Part shown: piece after piece, positions 52,509 through 64,000 of the stretch | Numbering within the stretch: the stretch's first letter is position 1 | Layout: the number at the start of each line of letters is the position of its first letter | From: Humulus lupulus | Taxonomy: Eukaryota > Streptophyta > Magnoliopsida > Rosales > Cannabaceae | Length of the DNA stretch: 64,000 nt | NCBI RefSeq assembly: GCF_963169125.1 | Contig: NC_084793.1 | Location: 233,383,360 to 233,447,359 of the forward strand | Direction of reading: 5' to 3' | Translations under genes and position numbers: made by a program | The notes under the pieces: model-generated | What the model saw: only the letters and a program-made list of their open reading frames with translations | The model's database searches: none | Told to the model about the DNA's origin: nothing

Positions 52509-54557
52509 AATTAAAACTATAAATTATCAATAAAATAGAAATCAATCACTTTTGTTCAATAAAACTTCTATTCACACAAATTGTAAGAAATAACACAACA
52601 TACACTAAATATATGCAAGAAATGAGGAAAAACACCAAAAACATTCATATCTCTATTTCTTTAGGTTTTTAACTAATCTACGATATCCTTGTCCTGGTTG
52701 GCGAGAGTCAAAAAAATACCATTAGTGACATAGAGTTTTTAACTCAATTAATAATGGACACCATTATTAACAACCTACTATTTGATCAAAATAAGAAATA
52801 TTTTTTTTCTTATTTTATGAGCTAGACCCACGGTTTTGATAGTCGTAGATTTAGTCCTAGTCACTATAATTATCTATATTTCAAAATCTAACCTTGTCAA
52901 AATAACTAATGAATACCTTTCATAGGGGGACAAATCAAAGCATCTCGAGGCCCCATTAAGCTATCGACCTTGTTAAACTAACAGTGGAGATCGAATACAA
53001 TTCTTAAAACTAGCTCATTATAAAATTAAGTCAAGTATTTTATTATGATTTTTTCAAAAATTAATGACTAAGGTTCTTCAAAAAGTTAATTTGTAAAGTA
53101 ACTTTTAAAACCAAAGTCCTATAATTTTCTATTAATTCCAAAGTGTCACATTGAAACAAATTCAATTAAATTAGAATTAATTTGTTGCTAATTAATAATT
53201 AGGTTCAACTATCTAGAAAAATAAACCTAAGACAATTAATTCCAACTCAGGTAAATGTACCTTAATAAATGAGTTTGGATGGAGGATGACTGAGTTCAAT
53301 ATGTCGTACCCTCTACTAAGGTCCCCTAACTTCCACACAAAACTCAAAAGATAGGAATTTAAACATTCGTTTATTAATTGTTATCAATTGATTAGACCCA
53401 CTATAATCATGCAAAACAAATGAGCTTTCACAAGTGGAATCACCCACAAGAGAGGAATTTAAACATTACATTTTCTAATGGGCCCAAATAAAACTTATCA
53501 CATTATGAATATTTTATCTGGCAACCAAAACCACATATATATTCAAACATATGGGTCACTATATGCATCTAAGTCTAATTGCAAAAATCACATATAGTTC
53601 ACAGATATGTCACATAATTGAGTATCCTAATCATGTTACTAAATGAGGAATATCTATGTGTTTATGCAAAAATGTCACAATTTATCACATTTTAAAAAAT
53701 ACCATAATTAATTAATCTAGATTTTATCTACACAAAATTCATAATTAATTACAATTTTGCAAAAATAGTTAAGTCAATTTAAATAAAATCCATAAAAAAT
53801 TAACTAAGTTAATTTGGATTTTATTTATCAATAATTAACTCAATTATGTTATTTTAGGAAATATATTAAATTAATAAAATTAAATTTAATATGTGGGATA
53901 TTTTATTTTATAGAATAACTGGACAAAAATCTAATAGATATTAAGATATTAATAAAAATAATTTCTATTTTTGTACAAAATTAAGTAATTTTATACAAAA
54001 ATAACTAATTTTATTATTATCTATTTTCAAATTCAACAAAAATATCTTATTACTTTTAAAAAATATATCTATTTTCAAAATCAACCAAAATATCTTAGAT
54101 ATTTACCATAACTTTAAAAACCAATATCTATTTTTTGAGTAAAAATAATCAATTTATCAACATGGTTATAAAGGAAGATATTTTGATTATTTGAATTAAT
54201 TTAACAAAATAAATTAATAAAAAGATAATAACTTAAAATTAAGATACTTTTGGAAATTTTATTTATTTATTTATTTGTTGAAAAAAGCCCGTTGCGGGCC
54301 CACACGAGGCTGCTGTATGGCCCCAACGAATTTTTACTTTGTGCCTAACACACAAACTGCCCAATCAGTCCTTTTTTTTTTAAAAAAAAATCTGTGTAGT
54401 TTTTCAATCCTAAAATAAACAAAAATTGCAACAAATACACATAAACACAATATGCTTCATACTAAAACAAAATCCAATCAATTATGCTAAACATATCTCA
54501 AAATTCATTAAACTTATTCATGCATGAAAAATTGAATAGCTGGGCTCTGATACCAGT
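52509..54557 (-). other. Long leader of copia B with Met-tRNA primer site
   Basis: 2 kb of AT-rich sequence between gag and the 5' LTR with no coding frame I can support. A short GC-rich patch AAAGCCCGTTGCGGGCCC lies at about 54285-54302. The primer site complement is at 54544-54555. It could hold an older unrecognised insertion. Confidence 0.65.
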
Positions 54558-55034
54558 TGTTGGGAATACATTTTACAGGATCATAAATATTTTCATGTAT
54601 GTTTCATATATAAAACAAATTAACATATAAAACAACCTAGAAACATGTTTATAATAAATTTCATTAAGTAAATCAAATAATAGAGTATAAAAATCTTACT
54701 TTTACACAGCGGATATTGAGACTCCTTACTTCACTTTCTCTAACTCTTGTTCCTTTCTGTCGCATAGTAATGACAAGAGAGTGAACTGGATCTTCAAACT
54801 ACACAGTCTTCCACAATGTCCTTTGCTCACCAAGACTAGATTGGGCAATTCCCAACACATGAGATGAGAAAATTATAGAGAAGAAGAGAAAGGATATCGC
54901 GGCTACAATAAGTCTCTTGAGTCTATGGTTTTGCTTTTTTACTTAACTTTACCACACACTCAAAAGACATATACTTACATATCTATTTATAGCAAAACTT
55001 CAGGGTTAATTCAATTTAATTAAATAATTAAAAT
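54558..55034 (-). repeat. 5' LTR of copia B, first part
   Basis: Matches 38368 onward for about 480 bp, then is interrupted by element D after AAAAT (55030-55034), the expected target duplication. The remainder is predicted to the right of D, outside the window. Confidence 0.88.
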
Positions 55035-55621
55035 TGTTTACCCAAAAAACGACCCCTGATGACGTGGCAGGAACATGGCGACTTTAAGTGGATGCATCCT
55101 GATCGGCCGTCAACCGGAAAGTCATTGATTTATCAAGCATCACGCTTATGTGCAACCAGCCTGGTCGCATACTTTCACTTACTTCCTTTTGGATGTGCAA
55201 TCTTGTAATATTTGCAGTAATTGTAATTTCTTTTATTACCTAGATGCACAAGTCTTAATGGTAAGTGAGGCCCATCGGCCCATGTAATCTTCTTTAGCCT
55301 ATAAATAAGAATCAAAGGGATCAAGGAAGGGGGCTTTTTTTATCTTTGAATCCGGAGAGAAAATTATAGTGTGATTATTCACCGAAGTTGTAATTCTCCC
55401 AAGGCTTGTGAAACTCGTGAACCTTAGTTCATTAATCATAGTATTGGGACTTTACATCAATAAGAACACTAAGGGGACGTAGGTCATTACCATCCAATTG
55501 GGGTCGAACCACTATAAATCGTTTGTGTTATTTACTTTTCCATTTGATTTTTCTTCTTGATTTCATCTCATTTCATATCGCTTATCTGACTCCGTGTCGT
55601 TAACTAATAAATCGGTCAACA
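55035..55621 (+). repeat. 5' LTR of element D
   Basis: It starts TGTTTACCC and ends GGTCAACA (587 bp). TATA box TATAAATA at 55300-55307. The following TTTTGATGTTTTCATTGAG is the presumed primer site; I could not assign its tRNA with confidence. Confidence 0.85.
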
Positions 55622-55669
55622 TTTTGATGTTTTCATTGAGAGCCAAACTCAAGACTTCAAGAAAATCAA

Positions 55670-57735
55670 ATGGCTAAAACATCCACTCAGCCTCCTCCAC
55701 CAAATGTGGCTGAAGATGAACCACAGTTGGATTTTGAAGAGGAGGAAATGGAATTTGAAACCCTGAGGACAACACTGAGTGTGTTGCAAGAGGAGTTGGC
55801 CAATCTAAGGGCCAATCAAGAGAATGCAGCTGAGACATTGGCGTTGCAGCAAAGGGAAATCGAGCGTCAACGCCAAGAATTGAATGAGCGTCAGGCTGAC
55901 ATGGAACACCGGTAGCGAGATGCCTCTGCCGCCCTAGAACTAACCATTCAGTTGGCCCGGGGGCAAGCTGTGCCGACTTCTCAACCAGATCAGCCACTAA
56001 GTGCACCACAACAACAGGCCCCAAATCCAAGTCCTCCACTTCAGCCGGCAAGCCTTCAAAGGCCAGAGCAACCACCTGTTGCTCAACAGGATATCCCATA
56101 TCAGGATCCTGAGTAGCAGCCACGTTCTCGTGTTGGTCGAGATAATCCCCAGCGTCAAAGGCAGAATAGGGCCAGGCAGCCTCCGCGAAGTCCTAGATGC
56201 CCAACGGCTGAGGAACCAAATCCACCAAGCAGGGGGCATCATCCTTCCGCTAACGGAAGACATATCGAGTCAGGCTCTGTGGTCAGGGGACCTCCACGAT
56301 ATAATAATGCATAGGGACCCACCGACCAACGTAGGCCTCCACCTGACGCTTGGGAGATGCCAGCTAAAGGAGGGAAAAATGCGACCAGTTGATCGCGCCA
56401 GAGTCGGCCGCATTTCAGGGACGATCATGATTATAATGAAGTTGATTCGGCAGAGGGAATGCTGGTCGAGGTCAAGGAGAAAGAGGTGGGGAAAGGAATC
56501 CCCCGCCAAGAGAAAATAGGCCTATGAGCCAGAACACTGGGGTGTAGCCTAGGCAGCCTAATGTCTTTGATTGGTTAGGCACTAACAAGAAAAGGCGCAT
56601 AGATGATGACCTAAGGGACGTGCTCAACGACAGGTAGGAAAGGCATGATGAGTACACTCCTCTGGCACCAGTCACCCCAGCGATCCCAGACGCCGTGAAG
56701 GCCTAGATCGATGCATTAAACCAGGCTGTCCAGCGGCTCGTACGGAGCCGGACATCCCACATCGAGTATGATTGAAGAAGGGGCACTCCTTTCATACAGA
56801 GAATAGCAATGACAGAAACCCCCAAAAAATTCAAGATGCCAATACTACCCAATTTTGATGGATATGGGGATCCAGTATCTCAGGTGAACAAGTTTGAGAT
56901 ACAGATGGACATCCAGAAGGTGTCGGATGATGCTCGCTATAGAATCTTTCCGGCCACCCTATTTGACACTGCTCAGGAGTGGTTTTTTAAATTCCCTCCT
57001 GCTAGCATAGTGTCATGGGAAATTTTCGTGAAGGAATTCTATGGGAAATTCTATGCTGGTCATGTTCACCCAACCGAAGCCAACCAACTGGTCGAGATAC
57101 ACTAGAAGGAGGGGGACTCCTTGAAGGAGTACGTCCAACGTTTCATGCGAGCAATAGCTGGGGCTAAGACTGTGGGTGATGAAGGGAAAATGATGGCCCT
57201 TACTACTGGAGTGAAGCACCACTCTCCCCTCTGGAACAGTTTAAGGAAGAATGGGGTAAGAAGTACCCAGGAATTCCTTGATCGAGTGGACCGGTACATA
57301 AAGCTTGAAGATGCGATTGCCAACGAAGGGAAATCGCCCGTGAAAGACAAGGGGCCAAAGGAAGATCTTGCTAAAGCCTCCAATGGGTCGGATAAACCCA
57401 ATGGCAAGGGAAAAGCCAGCGAGAATGGTAAAAATGGTGGAAAGAGGGCAAACAATGAGCCTTCGACGTCCGAGAATAAGCGCCCTAAGGGCAAGAGGTA
57501 CGAGCCAAGGTTCACCCACTATACGACCCTTGTCGAAAGTAGAGCGGAGGTGTACCAGTAGACCAGCTCCATTGTCCCTTACAAGCCACCAACGCCTATA
57601 AGAAAGGATATCTCCAAGAGAGATACAACAAAGTTTTATCGTTTCCACAATGACTATGGTCATGACACTAATGAGTGCAACCAGCTGAAAGATGAGATTG
57701 AGTTCCTTATCAGAGAAGGACACCTGAGGAGATAG
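55670..57735 (+). pseudogene. gag of element D
   Basis: It starts ATG at 55670 (MAKTSTQPPPPNVAEDEPQ) with a coiled coil (LQEELANLRANQENAAETLA, LQQREIERQRQEL) up to TAG at 55913-55915. A Gln/Pro-rich, frameshifted stretch follows. The retrotransposon gag core is at 56809-57300 (FDGYGDPVSQVNKFEIQM, AQEWFFKFPPASIVSWEIF, EYVQRFMRAIAGAKTV), interrupted by TAG at 57103. The C-part is Lys/Gly/Asn-rich. The final knuckle FYRFHNDYGHDTNECNQLKD has Tyr where the first Cys is usual. It ends at TAG 57736. Confidence 0.87.
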
Positions 57736-57738
57736 GTA

Positions 57739-58431
57739 CGAGCCATGGGAGGTTCTCAGCGAGAGGCTCAAGGAGGCAACGAGCATGCACCTGTACACCA
57801 ACACTCGCCACCTTTACAGCCAGCTCCCATGGCAGGTACATTGTTAATCATTTGTGGCAGCCCACACCTTGCAGGAGATAGTGGGAAGGCAAGGGAGCGA
57901 TACGCTCGGACCTTACGCCACGACCAGGACATCGAGATGTTGAATGTGGAGGAGCAAACTCCCAAAAAATCTCGAACAGAAGAAGAGCTAATAACTTTCT
58001 CTGAGCTTGACGCACAACATGTTCGATTTCCTCATTCGGACCCTCTGGTCATGGACGTCCAGATAGCCAACATGATGGTCAAAAGGGTGTTAGTTGACAC
58101 AGGGAGCTCAGTAAAGATCTTGTACAAGTCTTCATTGGAAAGAATGAAGTTGTCAGTGAAGGACCTAGAGCCATGCAACCAAACCATTTAAGGTTTTTCT
58201 GGCGAAGGGCTCGCTCCAACGGGGTCAATTAGGCTTCTGGCTACAGCGGGAACTGCGCCTGCAAACATGACATTACTCACTACTTTGATAGTAGTTGATT
58301 GTCCATCCGCATACAATGTTGTAATTGGAAGATCTGTTCTAGTCGACCTGCGAGCTGTAGCCTCGATTTGGCAACTTGCCATGAAATTCCTAATTGACGC
58401 AGGGGTAGGATGCATGTTGGGAAACCAATGA
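57739..58431 (+). pseudogene. Aspartic protease of element D
   Basis: Same frame as gag. A variable linker precedes LVMDVQIANMMVKRVLVDTG, with the VDTGSSVKILYKS active site near 58095. Then GFSGEGLAPTG and a degenerate second lobe (YNVVIGRSVLVDLRAVAS) to CMLGNQ. TAA at 58189-58191 and TGA at 58429-58431 break the frame. Active-site residues are kept. Confidence 0.87.
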
Positions 58432-60692
58432 GAAGTGAGGGAATGCTATAATTCCTCGATTACTAAGGAAAAGAGAGGTGGATCGAGGGAAGTCACCGTA
58501 AAAGAGCTGCAATTGGCCGATGAAATACAAGTCCAATCAAGTGAGCGCGTCAACAAATAGGGTGTTGCCCAAAGTGAGGATAGGGATTTAGATCCTCGCT
58601 TTGGGGATTTTGATGATGAAGTAGGACCAATCGTGGACCTCAAAGAGGTCCAACTCAATGAGGCAGATTCGACCAGAGTTGTGAAAATTAGTAAAATCTT
58701 AGAGACAACAATAATGCAAAAGCTAGTGGAATTTTTGAAGAAAAACCAAGAAGTCTTTGCATGGTCGCATAAAGACAAGATTGGAATTGACCCAGCAGTT
58801 ATCAGCCATGTCCTAAACATAGATAAAAGCTTTCCACCAGTGCAACAGAAAAGAAGGCTGCTCGACAAAGACAAATCAAAGGCTCTAAAAGATGAAGTCG
58901 AGAAGTTAAAGGAGAATGGATTCATCAGGGTAGCATTTTATCCATCTTGGGTCTCTAATCTCATACTAGTACCCAAGCCAAATGGCAAATGGAGAACATG
59001 CATGGATTTCACAGACCTTAATAAAGCCTGCCCAAAAGATTATTTACCACTCCCAAGGATCGACTAGCTGGTCGATGCCACTTTAGGGCATGAGATCCTA
59101 TCATTCATGGATGCATACTCTGGGTACAATCAGATCAGTATGCACCCACCTGATGAGGATCACACTAGCTTTCAGACTGATACAGGGCTTTATTGTTACA
59201 AATTAATGCCCTTCGGTTTGAAAAATGCTGGTGCGACTTACCAGCGATTAGTCAATCACATGTTCAAAGAAATGATCGGTACAAACATGGAAGCATATGT
59301 TGATGACATGCTGGTTAAGTCAAAAAAGGCAGAACACATAGGGGACCTGCAAGAGTGCTTCGACGTCTTGAACAAATATCAGATGAAGCTAAATCCCCTC
59401 AAGTGTTCCTTCAGAGTTGGATCAGGGAAATTTTTGGGATTTATAGTGAACTCACGAGGTATTGAAGCTAATCCTGAAAAGATCAAGGCCCTGGTTGATA
59501 TGAAATCGCCAACAAAGATAAAAGATGTTCAAAGCTTAACCAGGAGGATTGCCGCTCTAAGTGGATTTATCTCCAAATCGACGGACAAGTGCGCCCTATT
59601 TTTAATCTACTTAGGGGCAATAAGAAATTTGAGTGGACGGAGGAGTGCGAGCAGGCTTTCCAGGCCTTAAAGTCTCATATGTCGCAGCCACCAATCCTAT
59701 CTAAGCCGGTTGAAAAAGAAACTTTGTTCATCTATTTGGCGGTCACTAAATGTGCTACTAGTATTGTCTTGGTAAGAGAGGAGGAAAATGTGCAAAAAGC
59801 TGTATATTATACAAGCAAAAGGCTAATAGCAGCAGAATTGCGGTATTTGCCCATTGAAACATTAGCCTATTGCTTAATCTTAGCCTCCAGAAAGTTGTGG
59901 CCATACTTTCAAGCTCACCCTATCACAGTGCTAACCAACCAGCCCCTACGGCAAGTTCTACAGAAACCAGAGGCCGCTGGTCGATTATTAAAATATGCAG
60001 TTGAGCATGGGCAGTTTGAAATTTCTTACTCACCACGAGCAGCAGTAAAAGGACAAGCTCTAGAAGACTTTGTCGTAGAGCTCATTGGGCTTCCAGACAA
60101 TGAACGGATAGAAGAGCCTGAGCTTCAAAGCCAAACTCCCTCTTGGAAGTTGTTTACAGACGACTCTTCTAATGAACACCACGCTGGAGCCGGAGTAATT
60201 TTATTGACACTAGAAGGACATCGATTCAACTATGTAATTAGATTCGATTTCACAACGTCTAATAATGAAGCTGAGTATGAAGCATTGTTTGCAGGTTTAC
60301 GATTAGCCAGGGACATGAACATAAAGTCACTTGAAATTTATAGTGACTCTCAGTTGATGGTTAATCAGATTACTGGAGATTATCAAGCCAGGGGTCTGAA
60401 GATGGTTGCTTATTTGAACAAAGGAAAGGATTTGTTGGTGCAGTTTAAAAGATATACTCTCCAGCAAGTACCTCGCGACCAGAATTCAAACGCTGATGCT
60501 TTGGACAAATTAGCAAGTGCAAAGGATGCTGACACCCTGAATATAGTGCCTATTGAACGACTGTCCACACTAAGCATCAAATCAGAAGAAACCTCTCTAG
60601 TAATTCAAGCAGCAGATATGTGGATGACACCTTTCATTGAGTACTTGGCGTACAGAGTGTTGTCGACGGACAAAAACAAAGCAAGAGACCTC
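58432..60692 (+). pseudogene. Reverse transcriptase and two RNase H regions of element D
   Basis: A linker (one TAG near 58558), then RT: GFIRVAFYPSWVSNLILVPK, WRTCMDFTDLNKACPKDYLP, FMDAYSGYNQISMHPPDE, LMPFGLKNAGATYQRLVNHM and catalytic AYVDDMLVKSK near 59300. TAG at 59065 and a frameshift near 59600 interrupt. The ancestral RNase H region (FEWTEECEQAFQALKSHM ... ETLAYCLILASRKLWPYFQ) is followed by the second, plant-type RNase H (WKLFTDDSSNEHHAGAGVIL, NNEAEYEALFAGLRLARDM, EIYSDSQLMVNQITGDYQ). Two RNase H regions in tandem are a hallmark of Tat elements. The first Asp context reads TDDSS instead of the usual DGSS. Confidence 0.9.
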
Positions 60693-60695
60693 TAG

Positions 60696-61855
60696 AGGCA
60701 TTCTGCTAAGTTTATCCTGGTCGACGGAGTTCTATACCGAAGGGGGTGCTCAATGCCACTCCTAAGGTGTGTCTCAAAAGAAAAGGCCAAAGAATTAATG
60801 CAAGAAGTCCATGAAGGATTCTGCGGGGATCACACTGGGGGGCAGAGTTTATCAAAGAAGATCATAAGGCAAGGATACTTCTAGCCAACAATGAACGAAG
60901 ATTCTATGGATTTTGTTCGAAAATGCAACAAGTTTCAGAGATTCTCCAAGATACCACGAGAAGCCCCTAATGAACTAAAGTAGATGCAAAGCCCATGGCC
61001 ATTCACAGTGTGGGGAATAGATTTGATTGGATCTTTTCCCACAGGAAAAGGCAATGTCAAATATCCCATGGTGGCTATTGATTACTTCAAGAAGTGGGCC
61101 GAAGCTGAGCCACTTGCAACCATAACGACCAAGAAAGTGCTGGATTTCGTGGTCAAGAACATAGTGTGTCGATATGGATTGCCAAGAAAAATTGTCTCAG
61201 ACAACGGCACGCGGTTCGATAGTGATCTATTCACAGATTTTTGCGAAAGGCATGGGATTATCAAAAGCTTTTCTTCAGTAGCTCATTCGCAGGCAAACGG
61301 CCAAGTTGAGGCTGTCAACAAGACACTAAAGGACACTCTGAAGAAAAGGCTTGAAGAAGCAAAGGGGGCCTGGCCAGAACAGTTGCATGAAGTCCTCTGG
61401 TCGTACAGAACGTCACATTGAAGAGCAGCAGGTCATACTCCATTTTCCTTGGCTTATGGATATGAGGCTATGTTTCCTATTGAAATAGATCGCCATCACA
61501 TTGACGGATGGCCTACGATCAAGACACTAATAGCTAGTTATTAATGGAATCTTTGGATTTGGTCGATGAAAGGCGCGAGCAAGCCCAACTCCGAGTTGTA
61601 GCTTACCAACTAAAGGTCACTCGGTATTTCAACTCTAAAGTACGTGAAAGAAAATTTAATGTGGGAGATCTGGTACTAAGAAGAGTTTTCCTTAACACCC
61701 GCGATCAAGCTACTGGAGTACTTGGACCTAACTGGGAAGGACCATATCAAATCGAAGAAGTCTTCCATCCAGGCACTTATAAACTTGCTCGCTTAAATGG
61801 AGATCTCATTCATTGCTATTGGAATGGAGAACACCTGCGCAAGTACTATCAATAA
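60696..61855 (+). pseudogene. Integrase of element D
   Basis: RHSAKFILVDGVLYRRGCS leads into the zinc finger HEGFCGDHTGG ... RKCNKFQRF, in which the last Cys is Phe. The core has WGIDLIGSFPTGKGN, IVSDNGTRFDSDLFTDF and HSQANGQVEAVNKTLKD (D, D, E kept). Stops are near 60883 (TGG to TAG), 60981 and 61419. A frameshift before 61544 precedes the C-terminus YFNSKVRERKFNVGDLVLRR, WEGPYQIEEV and HLRKYYQ, ending TAA at 61853-61855. Confidence 0.9.
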
Positions 61856-62544
61856 AAAATTATTCTTAAAGAATTGGCTTGTATTAATTTTACTTTTTAC
61901 AAGTTTATGAACAAGGGTTAGTCAATCATGTGACCGATTGCTTATATGTGTAAGATCATATTTTGATCACTCGTACAGACACGATTGTCCATTTATTACG
62001 AGAAATAAAAGGGACTGTGCCCAACCAGTCAATCTTGCCAACTATTGTATTTATTACAAGTATTTTCTCATTACGTGTGTTGTTTTGCTGTATCATCATT
62101 TTAAATCTCTATTACGAGCAGAAATGTTTGAACAGGTCTTGGTCAAGGAAAATGACCGAGGACCTAAAGCTCCTCAATAACTTGGGGGCATATAAGGTAT
62201 CTAAGAAGAAAAGCATATCGGTAAGTATATGTAAACACGCGAGCAAAATAAGGGAAAGCATATTATGGTACTTAGAGTATTTTTCAAAATTTTGTTAAAT
62301 CAAACCAAAGTGCTATGCTAAGTTTGGTCATGCGAGCAGATGTTATAATAAAATTAAAATATTAAAATATTATAATATCAAAAGAGAAATCCTTTACACC
62401 GCGAGCAGTTACTTCTTGGATGTAATTGTCTGTTAAAAGGAAAAGCTACCCGTGCATCAATAAAAATATAAGTTGTCTGGACATCACGAACTGTAGTTCG
62501 TGTGTCTTAAACTACAAGTTAAATTTAAATAAAAATAGATAAAT
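61856..62544 (+). other. Spacer between integrase and antisense gene of element D
   Basis: 690 bp, AT-rich. I see no clear tandem array like the one in E. AACTTGGGGGCATATAAGG near 62180 resembles ACTTGGGGGGCATATGG at 3518 in E, so the two spacers share an ancestor at their left part. No gene. Confidence 0.6.
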
Positions 62545-64000
62545 TTATGAAGTGGCTGGAGGATCCTGTTGAGGCTTTTGTGGCAGCTGGTCGACTGTGA
62601 CCCTAGCATCTTCATTGGCACCCTCAATGCCTATTGCTAGAGAGATCTCGGGAGACCCTTGAGCATTCTCCTCCTCTAGGCAAGCAGCGCACCTCGCCAG
62701 CTCAGCCTGCCTTATATGATCTTGTAGGTAAGAAAAGTCAGCCTTGGGGTTGCATTTCCAAAACATATAGAAGCATTGAAACGTCGCTCCCTCGTATTTC
62801 TCGAGGTTGCGGGCGTTCGCCTCCTCAAGATCAGAAGTCTACTTATGGCTTATCTCCAACTCCATTTGGAGTTTGGTGGCTTCCTGATAATTGATCAGCG
62901 AGGCCTCCTTGTACTGCTCCTTGGAAGCAATGATCTTAGTAATCGATGCTTCTTTCTTCTTTAGCTCATCCTCGAACGTGGCAAGTTTGACCTCAGCTGT
63001 TTGCAACGCCTCAACATGCTTCGCCTCAACCTCCTTGAGCTGCTCCGCGTGCTTAGCCTCAATTGTTTTGAGCTGCTCAGCATGATTGGCCTCAGCCATG
63101 CTGTGCTAATTGCTAACTCTCTTTTCGAACTGAGTAGCCAATGCTCTCGAGCACCACCAACTAGAGCTCATGGTGAGAACTCCCTGCGACCAGAAAAAGA
63201 TAAAATTGTTGGTAAGAATAAATTGACAAGATAAATTAGTAAAGCACGATAAGAATGGCAACTCACGCTAAGCACTTCATTCAGCACACGGTTGAAGATC
63301 TGGTCGACCTCCATAGATTCAGTCTCGTGAATGGCCTCTCAGCTGCATTGGTGTTTTGTTAGCCTTGTCAGCCTATCCTTGGCTAAGCTGAGGACCGCGT
63401 TCGTAAGAGCTTCTCCTGGAGCTTTTTCTGGATGACCAGAAGGTGTCTGGTCAGTGGAAACTGGAGGAGTTATGTCAGCAGGAGCTGCAGGAGGAGTCTA
63501 GTTGACTGGACTTGGTGGATTTTGATTGACTGGAGTTGGTGCAGGTGGGTCTTCCGTTCGAGCCCTCCCTAGGATGGTGCCAGCTAGATTTTTTGTTGCT
63601 TGCCAGATTGGTGTACAGGTCGAAGGCTCTCTCGGCAGGCATATCTGCAAGGAAGGAAACATACAAACAATTAGGCAATATAATTAGAGGTGCATGCTAA
63701 ATCAAAGAAATGAGAGCAAAGAAATTATAAATAAAATATCGGAGCTACAACTACTGGTCACTACATTATTTACTGTACTACAACTACACTCACTCTCTGG
63801 CTTGAAGAAGTCTGAATTTAAATTAGGCATGTATTTAAAGTTGCTGTCTCTGTCAAATAAATGACAAAGAATGGGAAAACTGTCTAAGAGTGAAAAGTCA
63901 ATATCGTTCTCATCCGAAGACTTTAGAGTAGGCTCGGGATGCTCTGAAGCTTTCTGCTTGCCCTTTCGTGGTGGAGCAGGGGCAGCAGCTGCTCACGGGG
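62545..64000 (-). pseudogene. Antisense gene of element D, 3' part of a spliced gene
   Basis: Minus strand: exon 2 end (64000-63794, DFSLLDSFPILCHLFDRD), intron 63793-63645 (A|GTGAGTG ... CCTTGCAG), exon 3 (63644-63267, starts ATATGCCTGCCGAG, Pro-rich, ends MEVDQIFNRVLNEVLS), intron 63266-63184 (GTGAGTTGC ... TGGTCGCAG), exon 4 (63183-62545). The phases 1 and 0 are those of element E. Exon 4 has a coiled coil (HAEQLKTIEAKHAEQLKEVE) and FWKCNPKADFSYLQ, matching FNPNGDFSFLG of E. Exon 4 has two internal stops; exon 3 has a frameshift and stops. The 5' exons lie beyond the window. Confidence 0.77.

Larger units (their letters stand above)
38368..64000 (-). mobile_element. Ty1/copia element B, minus strand, extends past the window
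   Basis: 3' LTR at 38368-40224 and the start of the 5' LTR at 54558, with the perfect 12-base Met-tRNA primer complement GCTCTGATACCA at 54544-54555. Interior: RNase H remnant, RT, integrase, protease and gag in copia order on the minus strand. It is interrupted by copia F (42637-49256), an Athila-like solo LTR (49710-51571) and Tat element D (55035 onward, in its 5' LTR). The rest of its 5' LTR should lie beyond D. Confidence 0.88.
55035..64000 (+). mobile_element. Tat-lineage gypsy element D, right end outside the window
   Basis: 5' LTR, gag, protease, RT, ancestral plus plant-type RNase H, integrase, spacer and an antisense gene, in Tat order. The LTR start and end, integrase C-terminus and antisense gene are related to element E. 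The gag-protease-RT part lies in one frame to about 59600, with frameshifts near 59600 and before 61544. At least nine of about twelve internal stops are TAG where a CAG or TGG codon is expected. The 3' LTR is beyond the window. Confidence 0.9.

Overview
The window is plant nuclear DNA, most likely from a eudicot. It is AT-rich and consists almost wholly of transposable elements nested inside one another. I found no host protein-coding gene, rRNA or convincing tRNA gene. The evidence is initiator-Met and Asp tRNA primer sites, LTRs with TG...CA ends, 5-bp LTR-element target duplications, a CACTA transposon with a 3-bp duplication, and pol fragments of Ty1/copia and of the Tekay, Tat and Athila branches of Ty3/gypsy. 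I could not name the species.

Block 1 (1-22516). A minus-strand copia element (A) is cut in its RNase H domain by a 13.7-kb CACTA element (1884-15581, duplication TTC). The CACTA carries a non-autonomous Athila-like element (2530-15056, duplication CTAGT). The 5' LTR of that element carries a deleted Tat-lineage element, E (2553-8860). The nesting here is four levels deep. The gag end of copia A is then broken by a 2.2-kb solo LTR (18734-20938, duplication GTTGT) and by an LTR fragment of the same family.

Block 2 (22517-38367). A minus-strand chromovirus with a chromodomain (C) carries a second Tat element (E2) in its integrase. C also has a 2.8-kb solo LTR in its 5' LTR. The right edge of C is truncated against an orphan CACTA-type terminus. 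Next come a piece resembling a copia LTR and a decayed antisense gene (G) of the Tat family.

Block 3 (38368-64000). A second minus-strand copia (B, same family as A) lies in G. It carries a nearly complete copia (F, 42637-49256), an Athila-like solo LTR (49710-51571, duplication ATAAT), and in its 5' LTR a Tat-lineage gypsy (D, 55035 to beyond the window) with recognisable gag, protease, RT, dual RNase H and integrase.

The most notable content is the antisense gene between integrase and the 3' LTR of the Tat elements. In E it resolves into four coding exons (4396-7123, minus) whose phases join exactly into an 814-residue frame, broken by three stops. It appears to have its own antisense TATA box, a CT-rich leader and a 5'-UTR intron. 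Two other copies (36180-38367 and 62545-64000) keep the same intron positions, and the same phase wherever phase could be read. The presence of an antisense ORF in Tat elements is known from the literature; its spliced, self-promoted structure is my inference from the sequence.
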